Part shown: positions 48,979 to 58,569 of the stretch, piece by piece | Position numbering within the stretch: the first letter of the stretch is position 1 | Layout of the letters: each line of letters opens with the position of its first letter | Source: Ceratobasidium sp. AG-K | Lineage: Eukaryota; Basidiomycota; Agaricomycetes; Cantharellales; Ceratobasidiaceae | Assembly: GCA_037039685.1 (NCBI GenBank) | Contig: JAWNGF010000004.1 | Coordinates: 4,836,001 to 4,900,000, forward strand | DNA length: 64,000 bases | Reading direction: 5' to 3' | Notes under the pieces: generated by a model | Database searches by the model: none | What the model saw: only the letters and a program-made list of their open reading frames with translations | What the model was told of the DNA's origin: nothing | Made by a program: the position numbers and the translations under genes

Positions 48979-50492
48979 AGTAAGAGCTTTTCAGAGTTAC
49001 AGAGTCGATAAACGTATTGTACAAGTTAGTCGACAAGATAGATCCAAGCAATGCAAGCAATTCCCAGTGAGTTAACAACCGCTTAAGTGCTTTCACTTGA
49101 TCCGTGTTGGGCGATAATGGTCGGCGAGCGGGGTAAATGAACGCAATCGATCAAATCGCGTTTCATTGGATTACAAATCTGGGCGCCAAGCACGACCATA
49201 CAGACGTGCCGAGTGACATCGGCTCCGACGGGATACGCATTGCTGTCTTGAACAAGGGTGGGCAGTGTAGACAATATGAGAGATTGTCTTTGTTCAGCGG
49301 AAGTGGCTATATGCGGATGGTCCGTGACAGCTAGGAGGGGTTCCTCCGTCGTTGTCCGAGTCGGGCGATAGATGTTCCGTGTGCGTTGCCCCGTGGCAAA
49401 TTGGACTTGTAGCTATAGCAGAGCTATGACCTATAGCTCTGTGGCGAGTACAGCCATCTCGTGGGAAACTACGCAACGAGGATTGTCTCCGTCTCGAGGA
49501 GGTAATAGCCCTGCAAACTCTAGACTATTACCGCTTTGAGCACCGATACGGACCGCTCGCATACATGCGCGCTTTATTGGCCGCCCTTTGTCTAATCTCT
49601 TTCTTTGTCTTTCGTTCTGTATTCCGGTTACTTTTATGGGTAGTCTGATCACCAGGGTGAGAGACACTAGTAAATTTCTCAATGAAAAAAGTTCAGCTCT
49701 CATCTCGTTCATGCAGATCATCGCCGAGCCCTTCGCTAAGTGAATGTTTCGGAACTTGCGAGCTTCGCAGGCTGTGTATGACGTCTGTGTTTCGACCCCG
49801 CAATTGCCCAGACCAATTACAAACGGACCAGACCGCTTGCCTTGACAGCTGTGTCGGGCTAGTTTACCGAAGGCATACGGGCAACTCAGGCTCGCTGCTG
49901 AATACTATACAATCTTCGCTCGCAACACGCTTAAGCAAAATTTTGGAGCGCAAAGATGGAAGATGGGGTGAACTCATAAGAAGTTCATACCTGGGAACAG
50001 AGCCCATCTGAACCTTGATATTCCTGATACGATAAGCCAGGTCGGCCGCAGCGGTGTATTTTTATGCCAATAAAGGCATTATAGCTGCTGCGTCCCCGCG
50101 AAGAATCGTCATTCGGCGTAGTAGTTGCCATGTCGACAGTTATTAAGCGGTTCGCACGAACGGGGTGCTGATCTAAACCTGCAAGTGTCTTTCCTGAACG
50201 TCCACGCGGGCTAGACAATTCAAACATCCACGTACCCTCGATTTCAGTCGACTCGAATGCTTGAGCGTTGAGCCAAGTGAGAGAGGGGGGTAAAAGTAGC
50301 ACCATTGAATAGAAAGAAGACACTTGAATGTCAAGGACACGAGGGAAATAAATGCAAAAGGAAATGTAGTTAGGAGTCGGGATATGATGGAGACAGTCGC
50401 CAGGCGGGTATTTGTCACGCCCCATGTGATGGATAAAAGGACGCCTTCACCTGTCTACCACCACGCTTTTCTCTCACCCAGTCACTCTTTAG
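48979..50492. other. Intergenic region between divergent genes
   Basis: 1.5 kb between the start codons of the acyl-CoA synthetase and the glycosyltransferase. It holds only short ORFs; a 96-codon minus-strand ORF (49431-49721) starts with ATG but has no recognisable motif. A small near-palindrome, AGCTATAGCAGAGCTATG with CTATAGCTCTGT, lies at about 49411-49443. Promoters of both flanking genes must be here. Confidence 0.4.
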
Positions 50493-52299
50493 ATGTTAAA
50501 CGAACGAAAAGGGCGCTCGATTGCGCCAACCCGGCGCGAAGTCGCACTCGTCTGCTGCGTCTCTGCAGTGTTTCTGTTGATTATCCAGCTGGACCTCGCG
50601 GGGAACAGTTGGTCGTATGCCCGATCGTCGGCGAGCGCGTTGCGGAACAAGATCCAGCTGAGCGACGGGAGTTCGATTCTCGGGGGACACGACAAGGACG
50701 ATGGGCTGTATGATTTTGACTATTACGAGAGCCCGTCGGGTGGTGTGCGTCGTCCCCACCGCGAGTTTTCGTCGCACGTCAAGCCCCATGGCGAGCTCTC
50801 GCATACGACGGCGGATAATGTTGTTGCCGATACTGAGATTTCGTGGACGAATGGCGAGGTCCCGGAGACGCAGATCCTTGCGCATGCGCCTGGTAAGTTG
50901 GCAAATCCGTTTTATTTTCTTTGCTAATTGTTCGAAGGTTGGACTATATTCGATCGGTTGTACATGCTCAACGGCACCACCTACGTCGTCGTGTCTGACC
51001 CGTCGTCGGCACCTGAGCGGAGGATGATGACCTCGTCTGGTTACGAGGTGTGGAATCCCCCAGAAGAAGTCGCCAAGCGCGAACCCACCGACAAGCACAT
51101 GCGTATCATCACTCCCAAGGAAGCGTCTGAGCTCTTTGGCGACGCTGCTGAGCCAGGAACAGGCACCGCCACGCATCTCCAGGGCGTCACCTTCCTCGTC
51201 AACGATCCTCCCCAATGTGAGTCTCCAGTAAATATGAATAACCGAAGCTAATGGTTTGCAGTCATCCAACATTACTACCACTTTTCCGCCGAACTCCTCT
51301 TTGGTCTCTGGCGCACATACAGCTCACTCGACCCACTCGTCCCCGCCTCGGGCAAAACCAAACTCCCCGCCCCGCGTCGAATGCTGTTCACCCATACCCC
51401 CAGCTCAAAATGGCGCGACTATGCCAAACTCAACCAATTCGTTCTCCACGCTGCGTTCCCATCCTGTGCACTTGCATTCGAAGAAGACTGGGTCGACCGC
51501 TCCGAAACGGGCAAAGTCCACGTATTCGAGCGGGTCGTGTTTGCGGATCGCGCGGCGGCGATGCGGGGTGAGAATTTCCGTGCGAGTGGGCGGAGTGCGA
51601 GTGAGGTGTTTGTCCTTCCTGGGAGTGCACATTGGTGGAGACCTGTGCGAAGGAACGTGTTGAATTTTATTGGTGTGCCCGAGGAAGAGTTGGTCGGCGC
51701 TACGGCGGATGGGATGCCTCTCAAGCCTGTGATTACCTATGTCTCGCGGCAGGGCTGGGGACGACGCATGCTCAAGGAGCAGGACCACCTCGGACTTGTC
51801 AAGGCGTTGCGAGAACTCGAGGCGCAGTATGGGTACGAAGTCAACATTGTCAAGCTGGACAAGATGTCAAGGGACGAGCAGATTCGGCTCGTTGGGCGCA
51901 CGACTGTACGTTTTTGTATTTTTTGGTTAGGCTCACGCTGACGTGTTGTAGATCCTGATGGGCGTACACGGAAACGGGCTGACCTCCCTCTTGTGGATGC
52001 TCCCCACCGCTCGCTCGACCGTGATCGAGTTCTTCTACCCCGGTGGATTCGCGTTTGACTATGAGTATACCACTCGTGCGCTCGGTATGACGCATTATGG
52101 ATTCTGGGGATCCGAGTGAGTTCCTTGTCTTTTCACCGTTTGCTGGAGCTAATTTGTCGGCAGCTCGTTCACGTCACCCAATACCCCGCCCGTCAACTAC
52201 CCCGAAGGATTCCAGGGCAACGAAATCCCAATCGACGGTCAGGCAGTCGCCAAGCTCGTCCACCACCGGTTATCCATGAACGAAGAGCTCGACGATTAG
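50493..52299 (+). CDS. Glycosyltransferase family 61 protein (DUF563), type II membrane protein
   Basis: Five exons (50493-50892, 50938-51216, 51262-51905, 51952-52115, 52164-52299). A short cytosolic tail is followed by one signal-anchor helix (EVALVCCVSAVFLLIIQLDL), then a lumenal stem and catalytic domain. Family features are HYYHFSAELLFGLWRTY, PGSAHWWRPVRRNVLNF, TYVSRQGWGRRML and the C-terminal LMGVHGNGLTSLLWM followed by VIEFFYPGGFAFDYEY, the last resembling the conserved GT61 core with His and Asn near the sugar-nucleotide site. GT61 includes plant xylosyl/arabinosyltransferases and EGF-domain O-GlcNAc transferases; the acceptor in this fungus is unknown. About 540 residues, no frame break. 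Likely Golgi or ER glycan modification. Confidence 0.88.
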
Positions 52300-53205
52300 A
52301 TTCTCGTCTTTCACTCTTGGCCTCTTGGTTTCGTTCATACCACCTCGTTCGTTGCCTACCCACATCCCCATCCACTTCCTTTGGCTCTAGATCTCACGCC
52401 CCTCACGACCATCGTATCTTAGCATCCATATTCACTGTAGTTATAGTCCCATCCTAGAGGGGTTTCGTACTCGCGTCGGACATTGCTTGTTGTCGGCTCG
52501 TGTCCTTTAGTTCTGTCGTTAATCTATTACTGCTTAGTATTTCCGTGTGCTGCCTCGTTTTTCGTGTGCTGATGTAGGATTTCGTGAGGTGGTTCTAGTG
52601 CTTTCGGTTGAGGGTGGATAGGTCTGGGGTCGTTGCAAAATGTGAATTCACCTAGGGTCAGAGCATACGTTTGGGTTCCTCGTGTGCGGGGTACCGGTGA
52701 ATACAATTGGGGTGCTCGCCGTCCAGCGAATATTCGGCGACGCGATCACGTGATGAACAGGTTTCATGAGCCGAGTCTGAATTAGGATGCCGGGACCGAG
52801 TTTATAATTAGTGACTGGAATGTGCTTGAATGAGTCTAGGTGAATGTTCTGGATGGCGGGTTGTGTGAGTTTGCCACTCGGTAGTTAATCAAGGATGATC
52901 CATAACTGCTTTGCCAGTGTTCCGCACCGCCCTCTAGTATGTATCCCTATCTTGCTGATCTCAGCGAAAACCGCACGTGCTAGTAAGGGCTCGTTTACGC
53001 AAACGAGTCCTTACGAGCCTCAATGAGCACTGCGGTTTGCGCTGAGATGGGCACTGGTTTGTTTAGGTTTATCATCGGAAGAGCGACTGGATTGGGTGTA
53101 CAATATGATAAATTAGAATAAAGTGAGTTTGGAAAGAATGTCCGTGGGCTCAATACAATCGTAGAGCGTCCCCCGAGCAAACTAAACAACACAAAGCCGT
53201 CGAAC
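52300..53205. other. Intergenic region with foldback element
   Basis: The 3' flank of the GT61 gene. T-rich stretches follow the stop but no clear polyadenylation signal can be chosen. An inverted-repeat element lies at 52958-53048. From about 53050 the sequence belongs to the first of three similar duplicons. Confidence 0.45.
52958..53048. repeat. Nested foldback element, 91 bp
   Basis: Outer arms 52958-52981 and 53025-53048 are reverse complements with one substitution and one indel. Inside them, 52982-52996 and 53000-53014 form a second near-perfect hairpin around ACG. The whole unit could fold into a long double hairpin. It lies at the edge of the duplicon that carries the membrane-protein gene. 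Small non-coding foldback elements of this type are usually MITE-like. Confidence 0.6.
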
Positions 53206-53709
53206 CTACTCGAGATGAACGAGTACCGAACTCTTGACGTCCTTTTTCTCTCCTTCGCCTCTTAGACGTTTAATCTCACGCATCATACACCCAACCACAA
53301 AAAACTCGACCATCCCTACCACAGCCGTCGCCAATCCCCACAAAATCGCCGTTGGCCGATGCAAAATTACGGGTATCCAGATCCCCATCCCTGCCCCAAT
53401 AAACCAGGCAAACCAAACGATTGCAGAGGATATATAGTTCTGTCCGCTCGTAACGCACCCTGGGATGAGACCGGTTTTGTAGGTCTCGAGTTTGTGTTTG
53501 TGTAGGGAGCTGGTGAGGATCGTGTGGTGCAGTAGAGTGAGCGGTGCCAGGGCCCAGAGAAGACAGTGCCACCATGCTCTGAAGGTGCCTATGACGAGAC
53601 ATAGGTGGAGGGTCGACACTATGTAGGATCTAAGTAGGAATTTGGCAAGAGATTTTCCATCGGGGGTATGAGGGAGGGCGAAAAGGGTAGGATGATCAAA
53701 TTTGGGCAT
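53206..53709 (-). CDS. Small four-helix membrane protein, tandem copy 1
   Basis: A 167-residue intronless ORF starting MPKFDHPTLFALPH. About four hydrophobic segments are visible: YIVSTLHLCLVIGTF, CLLWALAPLTLLHH, SAIVWFAWFIGAGM and ILWGLATAVVGMVEFFVVG. The C-terminus is charged (REIKRLRGEGEKKDVKSS). It is one of three related copies in a row with 54676-55141 (dead) and 56030-56560. Upstream flanks are duplicated too. I do not recognise the family; conservation of the reading frame between copies 1 and 3 despite DNA divergence supports a real gene. Function unknown. Confidence 0.7.
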   Translation of the reverse strand: MPKFDHPTLFALPHTPDGKSLAKFLLRSYIVSTLHLCLVIGTFRAWWHCLLWALAPLTLLHHTILTSSLHKHKLETYKTGLIPGCVTSGQNYISSAIVWFAWFIGAGMGIWIPVILHRPTAILWGLATAVVGMVEFFVVGCMMREIKRLRGEGEKKDVKSSVLVHLE

Positions 53710-54675
53710 TGAATGGGTGTGAGTTGTCCTCGATGGAGGGGGTTTACGTTGCGAGGGTACACGAACGATGTGTTGATCAAGTTTTGACGAGTGAGGCGCC
53801 GCAGCGCTTTTTATATGGAGCTGTAGTCGGAATGTTACCGTAATGGAAGGTCGTTTACCTTTAATATCTCGTGGTTTCGGGCGTTTCGGCGATGGTGGGC
53901 ATGGAAAAGACGCCGCACGAGCATAGCCACTGAGTCGATTCGACCATGCATAACGTTGAGACTAGTACCAGTGATGGAGATCGGCATTACACCCTTGTCA
54001 GAGTCAAATTACGTTCAAGGGCACGTGATTCATCTCGCGTTGTGTAAAGCGGCAAGTTTGGGGGGTGTATGCGTGCGCTTTGATGTACGATAGTAAAGTC
54101 GAGCGTCTGACTGAAGACCATGGGAGGGTTTCTTCATAACTTTGTGTCTAGTTGCGGTAATGGGTTATCAACTTAGTGCCCTCAGGCGGCCCGACAATGC
54201 TGGTGGCCACAGGTGATTCTAGATAAGAGACAGAGCCTTGCTTTGAAGTGAATCTGTTGCCTACAGCTCACACCGTGGACCCCAAATCTCCGTACAATCC
54301 GGAGGTTTATGCGGGGGTTTCCTCCGTGTCGTTGGCAAAACACGTCGGTAAACCTCGTATCTTGGTCAGCGATCGTTGGAGCGCCTTGATCTCGACGCTG
54401 GATACGGTGATTACCTCCGTGTTTTGCCAAGGACTGGGATCAAACTCCGTATTTTACGGAGTTTTAGGGCCCATAGTGCATGTGAGCACACTGTTCAGTA
54501 TGCATACCTGTTTCACTGATGGGCGCTGATTTATGCTGGAGTTATCATCGAGACGAGCAACTAGATTGGGTATACAAGATGAAAACGTATCATACAGTGA
54601 GTTTGGAAGAATTTTATTGGTTTTAATGCAATCACAGTGCGTTTCCCGGGCATATTAGACAATACAAAGTCGGAC
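53710..54675. other. Upstream flank of membrane-protein copy 1
   Basis: This flank matches the corresponding upstream part of copy 2 (about 55142-55680) in blocks: the GGGGTTTA leader segment, the GCATGGAAAAG block, the GACTGAAGAC block and the TGTTACCTA/TGTTGCCTA block. It therefore belongs to the duplicon. The only clear extra item is the inverted-repeat element at 54266-54488. Confidence 0.5.
54266..54488. repeat. MITE-like element with imperfect terminal inverted repeats
   Basis: The left end (54266-54306: GCTCACAC, then GGACCCCAAATCTCCGTA) is an imperfect reverse complement of the right end (54446-54488: TACGGAGTTTTAGGGCCC, then TGTGAGC). Inside, TTGGCAAAACACG (54332-54344) faces CGTGTTTTGCCAA (54418-54430) exactly. 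The same position in the next duplicon lacks this 220-bp block, so it inserted after the duplication or was lost from the other copy. It is non-coding. Confidence 0.65.
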
Positions 54676-55141
54676 CTATTCAAGATGAACGGGTGCCGAA
54701 CAGTCGAGATCCTTCCTCTCTCTCTCGTCCCTTAAGCGTTTAACACGACTAAATATGCCCGCAAGCGCAAAGAACTCGACCATCCCTACTAGATACGTCG
54801 CCAACCCCCACGCAATCGCCACCGGCTGATGAAAAATCCCAGGTATTCACATCCTCATACCAGCCTTAGCAAGCCAGACCAGGAAAACGATCCCGGTGCA
54901 CACAAAGTTGCACGTACTCGTAAAACATTGTGGGATGAGACCAGTCTCGTGGGTATCAATCGTATATTTATGTAGGAAGATGATGAAGGTCGTGTGGTAC
55001 AGCAGGGTAAGCGGTGCCAGGGCTCAAAGCGCGCGGAGCTCCCATGCTCCAAAAGTGCCTATGATCAGGCAGAAGTGGAGGGTTGCAATTATGCAGGATG
55101 TGAGGGAGTGCGAATATAGTGGGTGGGCCGAGTTTAGGCAT
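54676..55141 (-). pseudogene. Small four-helix membrane protein, tandem copy 2, dead
   Basis: Clear homolog of copies 1 and 3 (IFALPH, IATLHFCLIIGTFGAW, ALAPLTLLYHT, ETGLIPQC, AIAWGLATYLVGMVEFFALAG, VKRLRDERERKDL). The frame is destroyed by a deletion after the first seven family residues, an in-frame TGA after GAWELRAL, and a second stop before IPGIFHQP. Flanks are still aligned with copy 1. It is an old gene copy that lost function while its neighbours stayed open. Confidence 0.85.
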
Positions 55142-56029
55142 TCAGTGGATATAAATGTGGGTTGTGCTCGATGGAGGGGGTTTATGTCGCAAAGATACGC
55201 GAACGATGTGCTGGCTGCTAGCGCTCGATTAGTAAGACGCTGTACATACTTTATATTGAGCTCTGGTCGATAAGTTGGTGGAAGGACGCATAGATTTATT
55301 AGCTCGGGCACTTCGGCAGTGGTGGCATGGAAAAGGCGCCGTAGGAGCATAGCCACCAGGTCGACCCGATCATGTGTGTTGATGCGACCGTGATGGACTT
55401 AGGATTATCGCCCCTGGCAGGGTCAAATTATGCTCAATGGCGAGCGATGTATCCCGTGGTGTGTCTAGTGGCGATTTTGGAAGGCATATACGCGCACTTC
55501 GATGTGCAGTCGTAAAATGAACGCCTGACTGAAGACTGCGGAAGTGTCTCTTTGTATTTTCGTGCCTGGTTGCAATAACAAACACCTAGCGCGGAGTTCC
55601 CAGGAAGTATGACAATACTGGTGACCAGAACTGAGTCTAGGTGGAAGGCAAAGCCTTGAGGCATTTTGTTACCTATTAGCTGCTCAGGATGATCAATGTC
55701 GAGATGCAGCCTCGCCGGCGCTCTGCAATTCCATGCCCCTTTTCTTCTTGCGACGTCCTGATAGTAAGTGATTTACATTTAAATTGATCATCTGGACAAG
55801 CAACCGGATTGAGTACACAAGGCGATAGCGTTACAATCGAGGCAATAGTTTTTTCATTTTCAATCAGTTATTATTTGTACAGCGTTACGGGGCCAAGCCC
55901 TATGGCTCTTGAGGTGAGGTGGCGTAAGGCCAAACAAAAACACATCCACGCGGAAGAACCGAGACAGTAAGGGGCAAGGGCGAGACATTAACACTTCATG
56001 TAAATACCGAGAAGGGGAGGGGGCAATAG
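55142..56029. other. Flanks between tandem copies 2 and 3
   Basis: The first half is the duplicated upstream flank of copy 2. From about 55755 a stretch similar to the 3' sides of copies 1 and 2 begins (CAACCGGATTGAGTACACAA compares with GACTGGATTGGGTGTACAA at 53087). No separate gene was found. Confidence 0.45.
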
Positions 56030-56560
56030 TTAAGATGCAGTGTATCTAGAAATAAGACCGTCCATGATCGCAATTACTGAACTTTCAAGATCCTCCCTCT
56101 GTCTCTCCTCTTTCACACGCTTGATTTCGTTCAACGTCGCCCCAAGTACACACACCTCGACCAGCCCTACCAGTGCCGTCACTAACCCCCACACAATAGC
56201 CATTGTCGCATGAAAATGTCCGGGTATCTGGATCGCCGTGCCTGCCGCCGCAAACCAGAGTAGCGCAACAAGTCCAAGACATAGAGAATTGTATGTATGC
56301 GTAACGCACTGTGGAATGAGGCCAGATTCGTAGGTCTCGTTTTTTTGTTTGTGTAGGAGCAGGGTGAGGATTGTATGGTGGAGTAGGGTAAGCGGCCCTA
56401 TGGTCCATAGAATACCAAGTTGCCATATCCCAAAGGTGCCTATGGCGAGACAGGAATGCACGATTGCGACTACGCAGGATGCGAGTAAGACATTTGCGAG
56501 AGGTTTCCCATCGAAGGTAGGAGGGAGGGCGAACAGAGCAGGTGGGTCAAGTATGAACAT
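56030..56560 (-). CDS. Small four-helix membrane protein, tandem copy 3
   Basis: A 176-residue intronless ORF from the ATG at 56560 (MFILDPPALFALPPTFDGKP), aligned end to end with copy 1. Hydrophobic segments are VVAIVHSCLAIGTFGIW, ILWTIGPLTLLHHTIL, LCLGLVALLWFAAAG and IVWGLVTALVGLVEVCVLG. The C-terminal half of the cytosolic tail (NEIKRVKEERQREDLESSV) is conserved; the last 17 residues are specific to this copy. The open frame extends a few codons further upstream without an ATG, and the family start agrees with 56560. Unknown function. Confidence 0.7.
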   Translation of the reverse strand: MFILDPPALFALPPTFDGKPLANVLLASCVVAIVHSCLAIGTFGIWQLGILWTIGPLTLLHHTILTLLLHKQKNETYESGLIPQCVTHTYNSLCLGLVALLWFAAAGTAIQIPGHFHATMAIVWGLVTALVGLVEVCVLGATLNEIKRVKEERQREDLESSVIAIMDGLISRYTAS

Positions 56561-58199
56561 TGTTTGGATGTGGGTCTTCAATCGTGGGAGGTTATATCGT
56601 TAAAATATGTGGGCAGTGTGTTGGTCGTCAAGGCTCAATGATTGAAGCACTGGACTAGCCCTGCTTGTGGGATTAGGTAATGTAGGATTGCATGTTGCCC
56701 TCGGGTATTTCGGTGATGGGACGAACGGAAAGGGCGTCGTACGGCCATAGCTACCAGGCCGATCGGCTCGTATATATCGATATTTGAACTGAACGATGCC
56801 CACTGGGCATGGTTATACCACGTGTTGCCCTCGGGTTCCTTCCGTCTCTCCGACTTCTGTACCCTCTCCGTGTTGACTTTGACTTCAGACTCCCCTTCTG
56901 TACCTTTTCCCCCTGGGCGAGCGGTTTGACCCTGTGCTCATATAGCTCAATAACTATGTATTCAAAAAAGGTTATATCACATGACGAAGGGGTGTCGACC
57001 TCCCGAGCCAACTTGAACTTTCTTCAGTCGCTAGAGTGATTCCTTTACATCTAATATATTCTGGGAAACTTTTCTCATCGAACAAAATGAAGCCAAAATT
57101 CAAGACCAAGGCGAGCTTTCGCGCACTTGCTCGTGCATGGGACAAGGCGTTTGGTCCGCCCTCCTCCACAACTCCTTCGCCAAAGCTTTCTTATCCAAAT
57201 ACGGTGCTTCCAAACTCTGAGCTACTAGAACTGCCTTTGCCGGAAGCGGCTTGCTCTCCAGTGTCTCAATATCCAACTTCTCACTTGCTTGTACGATCTT
57301 CCTTAGCTTCCTCGTCCCCCAAGAACGGATGTCAACTCCGAGTAGTGGCACCACATGGAATGGATTGCATCTCGCACTTCAAGCTCTGCACTCCTTCCGC
57401 CCCTTCAATCGGCGCTTGGTGGGCTCGTACCCTGCATAGAGCCCGTCGAGGTTAGCGCGTTTATGTCGAAGTAGAGAAACGTTGGCTGCGATAAAAATTA
57501 TAATTAGGAATCTACAACTCGTGGATTTATGGCGCCTAGAACTAACCCTCGACTAGAGACGCTCACGCATGCCAATTGCCATGATGAATTCGTAGCCATT
57601 GAAATCGCCCGTTCAAAACCCCTTGATTTGTTAGCGTATTCTTTCCGTTTTCGTCACCAGCATGTATCCTCGCATGATATGGTAACCCGTTCAAATACGA
57701 TGAGATGGATCCTTCTAATGCCCTTTGATTTTTCTCCTCAAGCCACAAGTCCAAATCCGAGTCTAGTAATCACTGGTAGTATTTAGCATACCGCAAATCA
57801 GCTATTACAATCACGTGGTTAATCCAATGGTGATGCCATGATAATAAATTATGCTTTTATAATCTTGATTGATTGAAGCAATTGGACTCCAGACGGCAAT
57901 GTATCCACGCATATACCCACTGTGGACATCAATATGCCGTATAAATCAATCAATTCGGTCAGTGCGATCATTCCCTATGCGGGACTCGGGAGATTTGACC
58001 AAGCCGAGAGAGAAGCCTCTGACGTGCACATGGGTACACTTTCAGCCCCTCCTTGTCTCAGCAAGCCGAACTATCCTAGTAAATGAGTTTCATGCATAAT
58101 AAATCACTGATGTCATTCAATTTGAACAAGTTCTGGTCTTTCAGGCCATACACGATTCTTCGAAGGAATGGGCAGAAACGCCCCTTTGCCTCGTGTCCC
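56561..58199. other. Region with one ambiguous coding stretch
   Basis: The first 250 bp are the upstream flank shared with the other tandem copies. At 57087-57455 both strands are open: a plus ORF from ATG (MKPKFKTKASFRALARAWDK) and a minus reading (LLGVDIRSWGTRKLRKIVQA, then LDKKALAKELWRRAD), the latter without an ATG. I cannot tell which, if either, is real. From 57540 to 58199 nothing convincing is seen. Confidence 0.35.
57087..57455 (+). other. Ambiguous ORF, either strand
   Basis: A plus-strand ORF of 122 codons begins with ATG at 57087 and is Ser/Pro-rich after a basic start. The minus strand over 57100-57370 has a more protein-like composition with alternating Leu/Lys/Glu. Neither contains a motif I recognise. 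Confidence 0.2.
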
Positions 58200-58569
58200 C
58201 TACTTCTTGCAATTCTGGCTGCAGATGATAGAGCCTGCGAAAGGAAAGTGAAAATGGGAGCGTTGGGGTAGTGAAATACATGTTGTAAATAAAGCATACG
58301 ACTTACAGATAGGAGCCCCGGGAGGATAGCATCCCTGCAAGCCTAGTAAAGGAGGGAAGATTGTTAGTGAAGTAAATATCTGAGCGGTTAAATTGAGAAC
58401 TTGCATTGGTGATAGCAGTCAAGACGTTTTTCTACATCTACAAGGGTGCTAGCTGGAGCAGCAGCGACGACGCCAGCGAGTGTGACAATGGCAGCGACAA
58501 ATGAGACTAGATCGCAAGTTAGACATGAAGAGCACAGAAATATGCGCTGAATTTTTACTCACAGCGCAT
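58200..58569 (-). CDS. Secreted six-cysteine peptide with Kex2-type processing site
   Basis: A 59-residue precursor built from four exons on the minus strand: 58569-58563 (7 nt), 58506-58405, 58342-58307 and 58234-58200. Residues 1-19 form a signal peptide (MRFSFVAAIVTLAGVVAAA), 20-30 a short propeptide ending in KR, and 31-59 a mature peptide with six cysteines spaced C-x3-C-x3-C-x7-C-x3-C-x3-C and a KK end. The middle intron (58343-58404) must be GC-AG (donor GCAAGT); a GT donor two bases later shifts the frame, lacks the last four cysteines and meets a stop. The other introns are regular GT-AG of 56 and 72 bp. Upstream is an AAATATAAG TATA-like box near 58590. The layout fits fungal small secreted proteins or processed peptides; role (effector, defence, signalling) is unknown. 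No relative recognised. Confidence 0.72.

Noticed and set aside
50496..51281. 261-codon minus-strand ORF
   Set aside because: Antisense to GT61 exons 1 and 2, made open by codon bias of the real gene. It has no motif.
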